This document shows, piece after piece, positions 1 to 6,369 of a DNA stretch of 11,869 bases. The DNA lies in assembly GCA_014896635.1 (NCBI GenBank), contig JADBKA010000140.1, positions 1-11,869 of the forward strand. The letters are read 5' to 3'. The position numbers were made by a program, and so were the translations under genes. Each line of letters starts with the position of its first letter. Positions within the stretch are counted from its first letter, which is position 1. The notes beneath the pieces were generated by a model that ran no database searches, was not told where the DNA came from, and saw only the letters and a list, made by a program, of their open reading frames with translations. Source of the DNA: Ktedonobacteraceae bacterium. Its GTDB lineage: Bacteria > Chloroflexota > Ktedonobacteria > Ktedonobacterales > Ktedonobacteraceae.

Positions 1-196
1 AAATCGTAGTTCCATATATGCTGCTCGATCATCTCACGTGTGACCACCTGGTTAGTATGCAGCAACTTGACCTCAAAAGGATCATCGACTTTTCTACGTA
101 AACGGCGCATATATACATCAATCACATTAGATTCGCACTCAAAATCGTAGTTCCATATATGCTGCTCGATCATCTCACGTGTGACCACCTGGTTAG
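1..196. repeat. 141-bp in-frame tandem duplication in the response regulator
   Basis: Bases 1-55 are identical to bases 142-196. The period is 141 bp, exactly 47 codons, so the reading frame stays open. The match breaks at 56/197 (t versus g). The left edge cuts the outer copy, so the full extent of the second unit is unseen. This is either a real duplication of most of the winged helix or a contig-end assembly artefact. Confidence 0.9.
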
Positions 197-689
197 GATG
201 GTACATCATATACTCCGGCAGTGCAAATTCTCTGGGTGTGAGGTCAATGGGACGTCCATCCCGCTCCACCGTGTGCGTCACCGGGTCGATCACCAGATCG
301 CTGAACTCTAGCCGCCCGCCTGTATAGGGAGTTTGCCGGCGCAACAATGCGCGCAGGCGCGCCAGCAGCTCGCGCATAGCAAAGGGTTTCACCAGGTAAT
401 CATCCGCGCCATAATCCAGACCCCGCACGCGATCATCGACGCTATCACGTGCGGTCAGGAGCAGAATCGGCGTATGGTTACGGCGGCGGCGCAGGTCGCG
501 GCAGACTTCCAGGCCATCTTTTTCAGGCAACAGGATATCGAGGATGATCAGGTCGTAAGGCGTCAATTCTGCCATATCCTGTCCTTCCTGTCCGTCGTAA
601 GCAACATCAACGCTATAGCCTTCATGGGCCAGGTTCTTCGCCAGCGACTCACTGAGGCGATGGTTGTCTTCTACTACAAGAATGCGCAT
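1..689 (-). CDS. OmpR/PhoB-family response regulator, C-terminus cut by window edge
   Basis: A two-component response regulator: an N-terminal receiver phosphorylated by a partner histidine kinase, then a winged-helix DNA-binding domain. The ATG at 689 follows an AAGGAAG ribosome site about 8 nt upstream, and 229 codons are visible. The receiver (residues 1-118) starts MRILVVEDN and has the acidic pair E7/D8, phospho-acceptor D51 (LIILDILLP), T79 (LLLTAR) and K101 (LVKPF), so it should be phosphorylatable. The effector domain begins near residue 125 (LTPREFALPEY) and has the recognition-helix signature ESNVIDVYMRRLRRKV. After VKLLHT the usual C-terminal wing (VRGVGYRL-like in relatives) is absent. 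Instead residues 166-182 (NQVVTREMIEQHIWNYD) recur at 213-229. No kinase gene is in the window; it may lie beyond the left edge. The subfamily (PhoB/MprA-like) is inferred from overall resemblance only. Confidence 0.93.
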   Translation of the reverse strand, partial: MRILVVEDNHRLSESLAKNLAHEGYSVDVAYDGQEGQDMAELTPYDLIILDILLPEKDGLEVCRDLRRRRNHTPILLLTARDSVDDRVRGLDYGADDYLVKPFAMRELLARLRALLRRQTPYTGGRLEFSDLVIDPVTHTVERDGRPIDLTPREFALPEYMMYHPNQVVTREMIEQHIWNYDFECESNVIDVYMRRLRRKVDDPFEVKLLHTNQVVTREMIEQHIWNYD

Positions 690-774
690 CGAGAACACTT
701 CCTTATATATAAATATATATAAATCTCAAACACGCCCGAAGAGCGCAAAGGATTATTCCATTTTGATGTCCTTT

Positions 775-810
775 AGATTATCGCACAGCAAGATGACAAT
801 TCAATGACAA
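775..810 (-). promoter_or_regulatory. Putative promoter of the response regulator with a Pho-box-like direct repeat
   Basis: On the minus strand TTGAAT (804-799) and TAATCT (780-775) are separated by 18 bp, a reasonable -35/-10 pair, giving a leader of roughly 80 nt. Overlapping the -35 are two copies of TTGTCAT (810-804 and 799-793) separated by TGAA, an 11-bp period. Seven-bp direct repeats with a 4-bp AT-rich gap are the layout of the enterobacterial Pho box (CTGTCAT half-sites) and of OmpR-family sites generally. This suggests autoregulation. The promoter call is by eye. Confidence 0.45.
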
Positions 811-850
811 AAAGTAGAGAGTTGCTTTTCTTTCCTACACTGATGACGAC

Positions 851-926
851 ACTCTCTCCAGGTGATACAATGGGCAGCGGGCAGAGGCTCTCATCCTTTG
901 CCTTCACTATTTTGAGTGGAGAGAGT
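851..926 (+). promoter_or_regulatory. Inverted repeat covering the ribosome binding site of the DUF1015 gene
   Basis: ACTCTCTCCA (851-860) is a perfect reverse complement of TGGAGAGAGT (917-926). The second arm contains the GGAGAG ribosome site of the gene starting at 935. If the transcript starts upstream of 851, the arms could pair across a 56-nt loop and hide the ribosome site. The arms are low-complexity purine/pyrimidine runs, which raises the odds of chance. The rest of 690-934 shows no gene. Confidence 0.35.
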
Positions 927-934
927 ACAGAAAT

Positions 935-2233
935 ATGGCAGAAGTGAAACCTTTACGGGGACTGCGCTACGCGCGTAACAAAACTGGTGACCTGAGCCAG
1001 ATTGTGACACCCCCTTACGATATCATCAGCAAAGAAGCCCAGGCGCGCTACTATGCTCGCCACCCCTATAACGTGATCCGCCTCGAACTGGGCCAGGAAC
1101 AGCCCACAGACGATGCGCTGGATAACGTCTATACTCGCGCCGCTGCGACATTTGCCGAGTGGCGCTCACAAGGGATTTTGCAGCAGGAGACGGCTCCCTG
1201 CTACTACCTGTATCAGCAAATATTTACGCACGAAGGACGGCAGTATACACGCACGAGTCTGCTTGCGCGCGTCCGCCTGGAACCCTGGGAAGCGCGCGTG
1301 GTGCTGCCGCACGAAAATACGCTGGCGAAGGCGAAAGAAGATCGTCTGAAGCTGCTGCGCGCCTGCAATGCCAATTTCAGTCCGATCATGAGCCTCTACG
1401 AAGACCCTCAGGGTCGCATCAGGCGTTTGCTCGCTCCCTATGCCGCCAGTGCGGAGATTCGCTTTACGGACGAAGCTGGCGAGGAACACCGCCTGCAACC
1501 CATCACCGATGCGCAGCACATCGCACTGATTCAGGACTTCTTCGCGCCACGCCAACTCTACATCGCCGACGGCCACCATCGCTACACCACCGCGCTCAAT
1601 TACCGCGATGAGATCTACGAACAGCGTCCTTCTGTCGATCCGCAGGACGGGATCAACTTCGTGCTGATGGCTCTGATCGACCTGGACGATCCCGGCATGC
1701 TGGTGCTGCCCACCCATCGCCTGCTCTCCGGTCTGAGTGAACAGGCGCTCAGCGGTCTTGCTCAGCTCAACCGTTACTTCACCGTCCAGCCTCTCGCAGG
1801 AAGCACCGACAGAGATATTCTCTCAGCACTCGCGCGCGCCGGAGAGCAGCGGTCCTCACTGGTCGTGCTTGATCAGCAACAGGCATGGCTCCTCACGCTG
1901 AACGAGGAAGGAGAACAGGAAATGGCTCGCAGCGAGCATTCCGCCGCCTGGAATCGGCTCGACGTCGCCATCGCACAGCGGCTGATCCTGGAGCGACTCC
2001 TGGGGTTGAGCGCAGAGGATATCGCGGCAGGCAACGTGTTGCGCTACACCCACAATGCAGAAGAGGCTTTCCAGGCTGTGCGAGATCGTGAGGCTCAAGC
2101 CGCGATTCTACTGAATGGCACACCACTGCGCCAGATCTGCGATGTTGCGCAGGCCGATGATCGCATGCCGCAGAAATCCACCTACATCTACCCGAAACTG
2201 ATCACGGGCCTGGTGCTCAACCCTCTGTGGTGA
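935..2233 (+). CDS. DUF1015 family protein (possible free-serine kinase related)
   Basis: A 432-residue cytoplasmic protein of the DUF1015 family (COG4198), near the family's usual length. Family signatures appear in order: the N-terminal PLRGLRY and VTPPYDIIS stretch (residues 5-32), HPYNVIRLELG (about 43-53), VVLPHENT (122-129) followed by a basic helix, and the hallmark YIADGHHRYTTAL, with G213-H214-H215-R216-Y217. The ATG at 935 has GGAGAG 11 nt upstream. The family is broadly spread but poorly characterised. Its fold has been related to ParB/Srx-like proteins, a group that includes free-serine kinases, and some members occur near serine-biosynthesis genes. Phosphorylation of serine is therefore a hypothesis rather than an assignment. 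Neighbours do not clarify the role: it is divergent from the response regulator and separated from the WYL regulator by a hairpin-rich spacer. No signal peptide or membrane segment is visible. Confidence 0.92.
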   Translation: MAEVKPLRGLRYARNKTGDLSQIVTPPYDIISKEAQARYYARHPYNVIRLELGQEQPTDDALDNVYTRAAATFAEWRSQGILQQETAPCYYLYQQIFTHEGRQYTRTSLLARVRLEPWEARVVLPHENTLAKAKEDRLKLLRACNANFSPIMSLYEDPQGRIRRLLAPYAASAEIRFTDEAGEEHRLQPITDAQHIALIQDFFAPRQLYIADGHHRYTTALNYRDEIYEQRPSVDPQDGINFVLMALIDLDDPGMLVLPTHRLLSGLSEQALSGLAQLNRYFTVQPLAGSTDRDILSALARAGEQRSSLVVLDQQQAWLLTLNEEGEQEMARSEHSAAWNRLDVAIAQRLILERLLGLSAEDIAAGNVLRYTHNAEEAFQAVRDREAQAAILLNGTPLRQICDVAQADDRMPQKSTYIYPKLITGLVLNPLW

Positions 2234-2249
2234 TACTGTGAGCCAAAAG

Positions 2250-2288
2250 AGCGCAGAAATATGACCGCAATTGTCATATTTCTGCGCT
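2250..2288 (+). terminator. 16-bp perfect hairpin just after the DUF1015 gene
   Basis: Bases 2250-2265 (AGCGCAGAAATATGAC) pair perfectly with 2273-2288 around a 7-nt loop. The stem begins 16 nt after the stop at 2233, where a terminator is expected. No T-run follows on the plus strand, so it is not a classical intrinsic terminator. It could instead end transcription in another way, protect the 3' end, or act as a palindromic operator for the WYL regulator downstream. Confidence 0.45.
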
Positions 2289-2317
2289 ACAATGTGATAC
2301 TCCCTTGCGTTCAGATG

Positions 2318-2423
2318 GGCAAGATGCGCCAGCATCTTGCCAGTCCCGCCGGTGGCGGGACGGATCTCGAACGGCTATCAAGATTTCATACCAAGTTGCT
2401 TCCAGAGAAGCAACTTGGTATGA
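2318..2423 (+). other. Three further perfect hairpins upstream of the WYL regulator
   Basis: Three back-to-back inverted repeats fill the rest of the spacer. Bases 2318-2327 pair with 2332-2341 (10 bp, loop GCCA). Bases 2343-2350 pair with 2354-2361 (8 bp GC-only apart from one A-T pair, loop GGT). Bases 2386-2402 pair with 2407-2423 (17 bp, loop CAGA). All are perfect. They end 33 nt before the WYL start at 2457. Together with the stem at 2250-2288 they make a densely folded region of about 175 nt. It could be a structured 5' leader or a small RNA; no known riboswitch consensus was recognised. Confidence 0.55.
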
Positions 2424-2456
2424 GAGGAAACGAAAAGATGTTAGCGAGGAAAGCTC

Positions 2457-3434
2457 ATGCGTGCAGATCGCTTGCTCTCCATCCTCTTACATTTGCAGGT
2501 ACATCGACGCCTGACAACGCGCGAACTGGCGCAGCGCCTGGAAGTATCCGAGCGCACCATCCATCGTGATATGGAAGCGCTGGGAACTGCCGGCATTCCG
2601 ATTACGTCCGAGCGCGGCGTCGGCGGCGGCTGGAGTCTGCTTGAGGATTACCGCACGGATCTGACAGGTCTCAACGAGGCCGAGATCCAGGCGCTTTTTC
2701 TGACCAGGCCGGCGCGTCTGATGGCCGACCTGGGGTTACATCAAGCCTCTGAAGCGGCGCTTGTCAAGCTGCTGGCAGCACTACCTTCGATCAATCGTCG
2801 TAGTGCTGAATATGTGCGCCAGCGTATCCTGGTCGATAACACCGGCTGGCATCCAACGCAAGAAGATCTCTCGGCTCTCCCCGTCCTCCAGGATGCCATC
2901 TGGCGCGAGCGGCAACTACACTTCACCTATCGCAGCGGCGATACCACGTTTGAGCGCCTCGTCGAGCCGCTTGGCCTGGTAGCAAAGGGCAGCGCCTGGT
3001 ACCTGGTCGCCGCCATCGAGGACCAGATACGCAACTATCGCGTCTCGCGCATCTCGAACGCGGTCATACTGGATCAGCCGGCTACTCGCTCGCCCGGCTT
3101 TGACCTGGCCGCCTACTGGCAGCAGTCCTCGGCCCAGTTTGTCTCGACACTACCACGTTATTTCGTCACAGTACGTGTAGCCGCTGACACGCTACCGCGT
3201 ATCTACAGCGCGGGCAGGATACCGCGCATCGAAGAACTCACGCCACCTGATACTGAGCGGCGCGTGACTGTGCGCTTACAGTTTCAGACGGAAGCCGAGG
3301 CCAGCGGCTATCTGCTCAGCTTCGGCACGCAGGTAGAGATCCTGGAGCCGCAGGAACTGCGCGAGCAAGTTCGACGAATCGCGCACGAAGTCGCCGCATT
3401 CTATGACCGGCTCTGTCAGGAACCCATCTCGTAA
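2457..3434 (+). CDS. WYL-domain transcriptional regulator (HTH_11-WYL-WCX)
   Basis: A 325-residue regulator of the YafY/PafBC-like class. Residues 1-60 form an HTH_11 winged helix (LLHLQVHRRLTTRELAQRL, then VSERTIHRDMEAL, then a glycine-rich wing GVGGGWSL). The WYL domain spans about 140-205, with the naming W181-Y182-L183 inside GSAWYLVAAIEDQIRNYRVSRIS; WYL domains sense ligands such as nucleic acids or nucleotides. A WCX-type extension follows to about residue 320. The ATG at 2457 has GAGGA (2446-2450) upstream. The gene lies 68 nt ahead of the aldolase on the same strand with no terminator between, so the two may be co-transcribed and the aldolase may be a target. The long palindromes upstream are candidate operators. 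The regulated signal cannot be read from sequence. Confidence 0.93.
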   Translation: MRADRLLSILLHLQVHRRLTTRELAQRLEVSERTIHRDMEALGTAGIPITSERGVGGGWSLLEDYRTDLTGLNEAEIQALFLTRPARLMADLGLHQASEAALVKLLAALPSINRRSAEYVRQRILVDNTGWHPTQEDLSALPVLQDAIWRERQLHFTYRSGDTTFERLVEPLGLVAKGSAWYLVAAIEDQIRNYRVSRISNAVILDQPATRSPGFDLAAYWQQSSAQFVSTLPRYFVTVRVAADTLPRIYSAGRIPRIEELTPPDTERRVTVRLQFQTEAEASGYLLSFGTQVEILEPQELREQVRRIAHEVAAFYDRLCQEPIS

Positions 3435-3502
3435 TGACATAATAAAAGCGAACAGGGCATTTCCCCTCGATCAGCACGCATCCACTGGAAAGAAGAGGAC
3501 AC

Positions 3503-4279
3503 ATGCGAACAAATCACGTCAAGGAGCAGCTCAGGCGCGGTGAAGCATCGCTGGGCGCCTGGCTCAATCTGCCCGGCACTGCGCCAGCGCGTCTCATGGC
3601 TCGTCTCGGCTTCGACTGGCTCCTGGTGGACATGGAGCACAGCGCCCACAATCCCGTGCTCATGGCCGATATGATCGGCGCCATCGCCGATGCTGGCACA
3701 AGCGCGCCGTTTGTGCGCATCCCCTATAACAGCGTTGAATGGTTCAAATGGGCATTAGATGCTGGGGCATGGGGTATCGTTATTCCGATGGTGAATACGC
3801 GCGAAGAGGCAGAGCGGGCAGTCGATCTCGCAAAATATCCCCCCCTCGGCAACCGCAGCATCGGCGGCGCACTCGCCTCCTATAGCTTCGGCACAACCAA
3901 TCGTTCTCAATATTACCAGGCCGCCAACGACGAAATCATGGTGATCGTGCAGATTGAGAGCGCACGGGCGCTGCATAATCTCGACAGTATCCTGACAGTA
4001 CCGGGCATAGATGTCGCCTTCGTGGGTCCGAACGACCTGCACGCACAACTCGGTTTGCCGCCGAGCTACGAAGGAGCTGAGCCAGAGTTCGTCGCAGCTC
4101 TGGAACGTATCAAGGCCAGCGCGCGTACACACCACGTTGCCACAGGCATCATGACCGGCAGTGGGGCAGCCGCAGCCGAGCGCGTTCGCCAGGGCTTCCA
4201 GATGGTCTGCGTGACTTCTGATCTCAGCAGCATGACCTCGGCGGCCACTCAGCATCTGCGTATCGCACGCGGCGAGTAA
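3503..4279 (+). CDS. HpcH/HpaI-family class II aldolase
   Basis: A 258-residue aldolase/citrate-lyase-family enzyme (COG3836 type: HpaI, GarL, RhmA). Members cleave or form 2-keto-3-deoxy sugar acids or 4-hydroxy-2-oxo acids to pyruvate plus an aldehyde, using a divalent metal on a TIM barrel. Expected active-site features are present: DMEH with H46 as the catalytic base, R72 (PFVRIP) that contacts the pyruvyl group, metal ligands E152 (VQIES) and D178 (VAFVGPNDL), and a GNRSIGG loop near 117-122 in place of the common GxRGxG. Length is typical. The ATG at 3503 follows AAGAGG (3493-3498). It sits directly behind the WYL regulator, which may control it. The substrate cannot be named; sugar-acid or aromatic catabolism are the usual roles. 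The downstream gene is convergent, with only 12 nt between stops. Confidence 0.92.
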   Translation: MRTNHVKEQLRRGEASLGAWLNLPGTAPARLMARLGFDWLLVDMEHSAHNPVLMADMIGAIADAGTSAPFVRIPYNSVEWFKWALDAGAWGIVIPMVNTREEAERAVDLAKYPPLGNRSIGGALASYSFGTTNRSQYYQAANDEIMVIVQIESARALHNLDSILTVPGIDVAFVGPNDLHAQLGLPPSYEGAEPEFVAALERIKASARTHHVATGIMTGSGAAAAERVRQGFQMVCVTSDLSSMTSAATQHLRIARGE

Positions 4280-4284
4280 CTTCT

Positions 4285-4306
4285 CAGCAACTTATTTCTT
4301 TTGCTG
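4285..4306. terminator. Weak hairpin between convergent genes
   Basis: CAGCAA (4285-4290) and TTGCTG (4301-4306) flank a 10-nt T-rich loop that spans the stop of the DUF488 gene. It is the only inverted repeat in the 12-nt gap between the converging aldolase and DUF488 genes. It could serve as a weak bidirectional terminator, but a 6-bp stem is easily found by chance. Confidence 0.2.
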
Positions 4307-4666
4307 CCGGAGAATATCTTGCAGCACGAAAGCGTTAGAATGCTCCACATCGCGCGTGGCAAACACCAGCGTCAGCGGGCCTTTGCCTGCTATTTCGCGC
4401 AGTTGCACCAGCGCCTCTTGAGCAGCGGCAGACTGTAACTCTTGCTCATAGCGCCGGCGAAACTCCGCGAATTTCTCAGGATCGTGTCCATACCATTTGC
4501 GTAATTCGTCACCTGGCGCCACATCTTTAAGCCAGAGATCGATTCTGGCTCGCTCCTTCGTAATGCCACGCGGCCAGAGCCGCTCCACCAGCACGCGCGT
4601 CCCATCACTCGCTGCTGGCTCATCATATACTCGCTTCAGGGCGATCTCCAGTTTTTTCGTAGCCAT
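4292..4666 (-). CDS. DUF488 family protein, YeaO-like
   Basis: A 124-residue protein of the DUF488/COG3189 group that includes Escherichia coli YeaO. The family core is intact: LKRVYDEP at the N-terminus, RVLVERLWPRGITKE (about 24-38), LWLKDVAPGDELRKWYGHDPEKFAEFRRRYEQEL (about 44-77), and the C-terminal LTLVFATRDVEHSNAFVL strand-helix motif. Length matches the family. No biochemical function is established for it. It is a small soluble protein without a signal peptide. The start at 4666 has only a weak purine-rich upstream stretch. It lies 95 nt behind the CxxC protein gene on the same strand and may be co-transcribed with it. Confidence 0.92.
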   Translation of the reverse strand: MATKKLEIALKRVYDEPAASDGTRVLVERLWPRGITKERARIDLWLKDVAPGDELRKWYGHDPEKFAEFRRRYEQELQSAAAQEALVQLREIAGKGPLTLVFATRDVEHSNAFVLQDILRQQKK

Positions 4667-4761
4667 CTGTCAATTCTTCTTTCGTTCAGAGAAGCTTGCC
4701 GTACATTACTACTACGTCTGCTGCTCTACAAAAGATTCTCGCCTTGACGGAGAAACCCGAA

Positions 4762-5238
4762 TCAGGAGAGAACGCCAGGATTGCCGGCGCAGATCTCGGC
4801 GGCGCGCCGCCAGGCGGTCATCTCTTCTCCCTGCGCCTCGTGACGGAAGCGATAGTCATGCTTGCGAATGGCCTCGCGCAACTCACTGTGTACCCGCTGT
4901 ACGCATTCTTGCTGGCCTGCAACCAGCACCGCGCACTGCTCCGACGCATGCTCTGCCGCGTACTGTAAAGCCTGGGCGAAGTGAACGCGACAGAGGCCGG
5001 TCGATTGACGCAGCAACTCTGGTATGGTGTTGCTGCGCAGAAGCCCGATCAGTCGTTCGATCAGCCGCCGCTCAACGTTTGCCTGCAAACGGCAAAAAGG
5101 GCAGCGAGCATACAACTGCATTCGCTCGTGTTGGGAAGAAGAATCCCGCTGGAAGAGCCGCTTGATCTTCGTGAGCCATCCTCTATTCGCGGTTCCGTGT
5201 TGTAGCATCTGCTGCCCACGCTCCAGATCATGCTCCAT
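4762..5238 (-). CDS. DUF6062-like CxxC...CxxH protein
   Basis: A 158-residue protein with the pattern I associate with DUF6062 proteins of Firmicutes, Chloroflexota and Actinobacteria: CPFC (C46, C49), a helix rich in R/E, then GLCRVH (C83, H86), and a helical C-terminus ending in a tryptophan-containing segment (TAWRRAAEI). C46, C49, C83 and H86 look like a metal-binding, probably zinc, quartet. The rest is predicted to be helical; there is no signal peptide or membrane segment. The ATG at 5238 has AGGGA 9 nt upstream. An N-terminal extension of about 40 polar residues precedes CPFC. The family has no known function. It is followed by DUF488 on the same strand. The family name rests on motif memory, so confidence in the name is lower than in the gene. 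Confidence 0.78.
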   Translation of the reverse strand: MEHDLERGQQMLQHGTANRGWLTKIKRLFQRDSSSQHERMQLYARCPFCRLQANVERRLIERLIGLLRSNTIPELLRQSTGLCRVHFAQALQYAAEHASEQCAVLVAGQQECVQRVHSELREAIRKHDYRFRHEAQGEEMTAWRRAAEICAGNPGVLS

Positions 5239-5282
5239 ATTTCAATCCCTATCGGGCTTCAGAGACCATTCCGACGGGACCG

Positions 5283-5322
5283 CTTTCCCTGTCCACAGTA
5301 TAGGAAGAGAGGACAGGGAAAG
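5283..5322 (-). terminator. 12-bp hairpin downstream of the cupredoxin lipoprotein
   Basis: CTTTCCCTGTCC (5283-5294) pairs perfectly with 5311-5322 around a 16-nt loop. It lies about 43 nt after the stop of the minus-strand lipoprotein gene and 45 nt upstream of the start of the CxxC protein gene. No T-run follows on the minus strand, so it may be a non-canonical terminator or a control element for the next gene. Confidence 0.4.
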
Positions 5323-5365
5323 TCAAGCCCACGTATAAGCATCGTTCTCTGAGGAAAAGACGATG

Positions 5366-6175
5366 TTACTTCACGATGATCGTCATCTTTGCATCGGGAT
5401 GTTCGATACTGGAGCAGGTATAGGTTCCCTCTTTAGGGAACTTCACTATCTGTTGCTCGTTTTCGTCAATCTGGAGATCACGCCCGATGCCGGCATCGGG
5501 CGTACACATCAGGGTGTGATCTTCGTCCGTCTGGTTGACGAAGGTGATACTGTCGCCATTTTCAATGGTCACAGACTGTGGGTTGAAGGAATACTGATCG
5601 GGCTTGCCGGGCGTGAACTTCTCGGTGAAGAGAACAGTATTTTTCGCCTCTTCAATGCCGCAGGTCTTGCCCTGCTCCGGTAATACCGTCACCTGCATCT
5701 CGCCGCGATGGTCAGCATCCTTACTAAAGATCCTGAACGTGCCGGCATGCGTGAATTGCACAGGTTGAGTTTCGTTCTTGTCGATGACGCTGCTGGGCAG
5801 GTCAAAAGCCGGCGAAGCAACCAGCGTATGGTCCTCATCGGTCTGGTTCACAAAGTTAATGAACTGCCCCGTCTTGATGGTCGCTTTGTCGGGATTGAAA
5901 AAGTATTGATCGGGCTTGCCGGGCGTGAACTTTTCGGTGAAGGTGACGGTGATAGCCGGATCGCAGGCTGCGGCGCCCTGCGAGTTCGTGCTAGCGCCGG
6001 TTGTGGTCGGCGCGCCGGTATTGCCTGAGCCGGTGTTAGAACTGTTCGGGGCCGTACTGGCAGGACTACCACCACAGCCGACCAGCACAAGCGTTAGAAC
6101 GAGCAGACCGCTCCACAGCCACATCCTGTTAAAAGGACGTCCGCTTGTCCAGAAGAAGGGTCTCAACATGGACAT
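5366..6175 (-). CDS. Lipoprotein with two tandem cupredoxin domains
   Basis: A 269-residue secreted lipoprotein. A positively charged N-terminus and hydrophobic stretch (19-33) end in lipobox LVGC with lipidated C34, followed by a Ser/Thr/Gly/Asn linker (about 35-68). Two cupredoxin-like domains follow, about 72-165 and 176-269, both opening with FTEKFTPGKPDQY (79-91 and 183-195) and sharing FVNQTDEDHTL. Domain 2 has a plausible type-1 copper site: H220, C254, H259, M264 (CSSIEHPDAKM). Domain 1 keeps H116, H156 and M160 but has I149 where the cysteine should be, so it probably cannot form a type-1 site. The likely role is extracytoplasmic electron transfer or copper handling. Start M1 (6175) is preferred over M3 because GGGAGGAG lies 4 nt upstream. 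It is transcribed alone. Confidence 0.88.
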   Translation of the reverse strand: MSMLRPFFWTSGRPFNRMWLWSGLLVLTLVLVGCGGSPASTAPNSSNTGSGNTGAPTTTGASTNSQGAAACDPAITVTFTEKFTPGKPDQYFFNPDKATIKTGQFINFVNQTDEDHTLVASPAFDLPSSVIDKNETQPVQFTHAGTFRIFSKDADHRGEMQVTVLPEQGKTCGIEEAKNTVLFTEKFTPGKPDQYSFNPQSVTIENGDSITFVNQTDEDHTLMCTPDAGIGRDLQIDENEQQIVKFPKEGTYTCSSIEHPDAKMTIIVK

Positions 6176-6190
6176 TTTCTCCCTCCTGCC

Positions 6191-6226
6191 TGTACTTCCT
6201 TCACAGAGAGCGTGAAAGTAAGTACA
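6191..6226. promoter_or_regulatory. Dyad in the leader of the cupredoxin gene
   Basis: TGTACTT (6191-6197) and AAGTACA (6220-6226) form a perfect 7-bp inverted repeat with an inner TTCAC/GTGAA stem (6200-6204, 6212-6216). It sits 16 nt upstream of the lipoprotein start, next to its ribosome site. It could be an RNA hairpin in the leader or an operator. No convincing -10/-35 pair was fixed in 6227-6369, which otherwise holds no gene. Confidence 0.3.
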
Positions 6227-6369
6227 GCTAATTTATTTTGATACATTTTGAAACTTCGAGATATGCTTTGCACATCTCTGAGGGAGATCATACACAATGC
6301 ATGTCGAGTTTTCTGGTTTTTCAGAAAAAAATCACCGGAAGGTACTGTTCTCTGGTAAAGAAATCTCAA

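Noticed and set aside
1..196. CRISPR or integration repeat at the left edge
   Set aside because: Only two copies, inside a coding frame, with a codon-multiple period and a coding spacer; an intragenic tandem duplication explains it.
333..722. A 129-codon plus-strand frame opposite the response regulator
   Set aside because: Antisense shadow of a receiver domain with all key residues intact; no ribosome site or family resemblance.
1166..1717. A 183-codon minus-strand frame across DUF1015
   Set aside because: Antisense to a gene with the GHHRY family signature and typical length; composition shadow.
2271..2300. TTGTCA inside the first hairpin as a -35 for the WYL gene
   Set aside because: The only hexamer at usable spacing (TGATAC) is a poor -10, and TACAAT at 2288 is too close.
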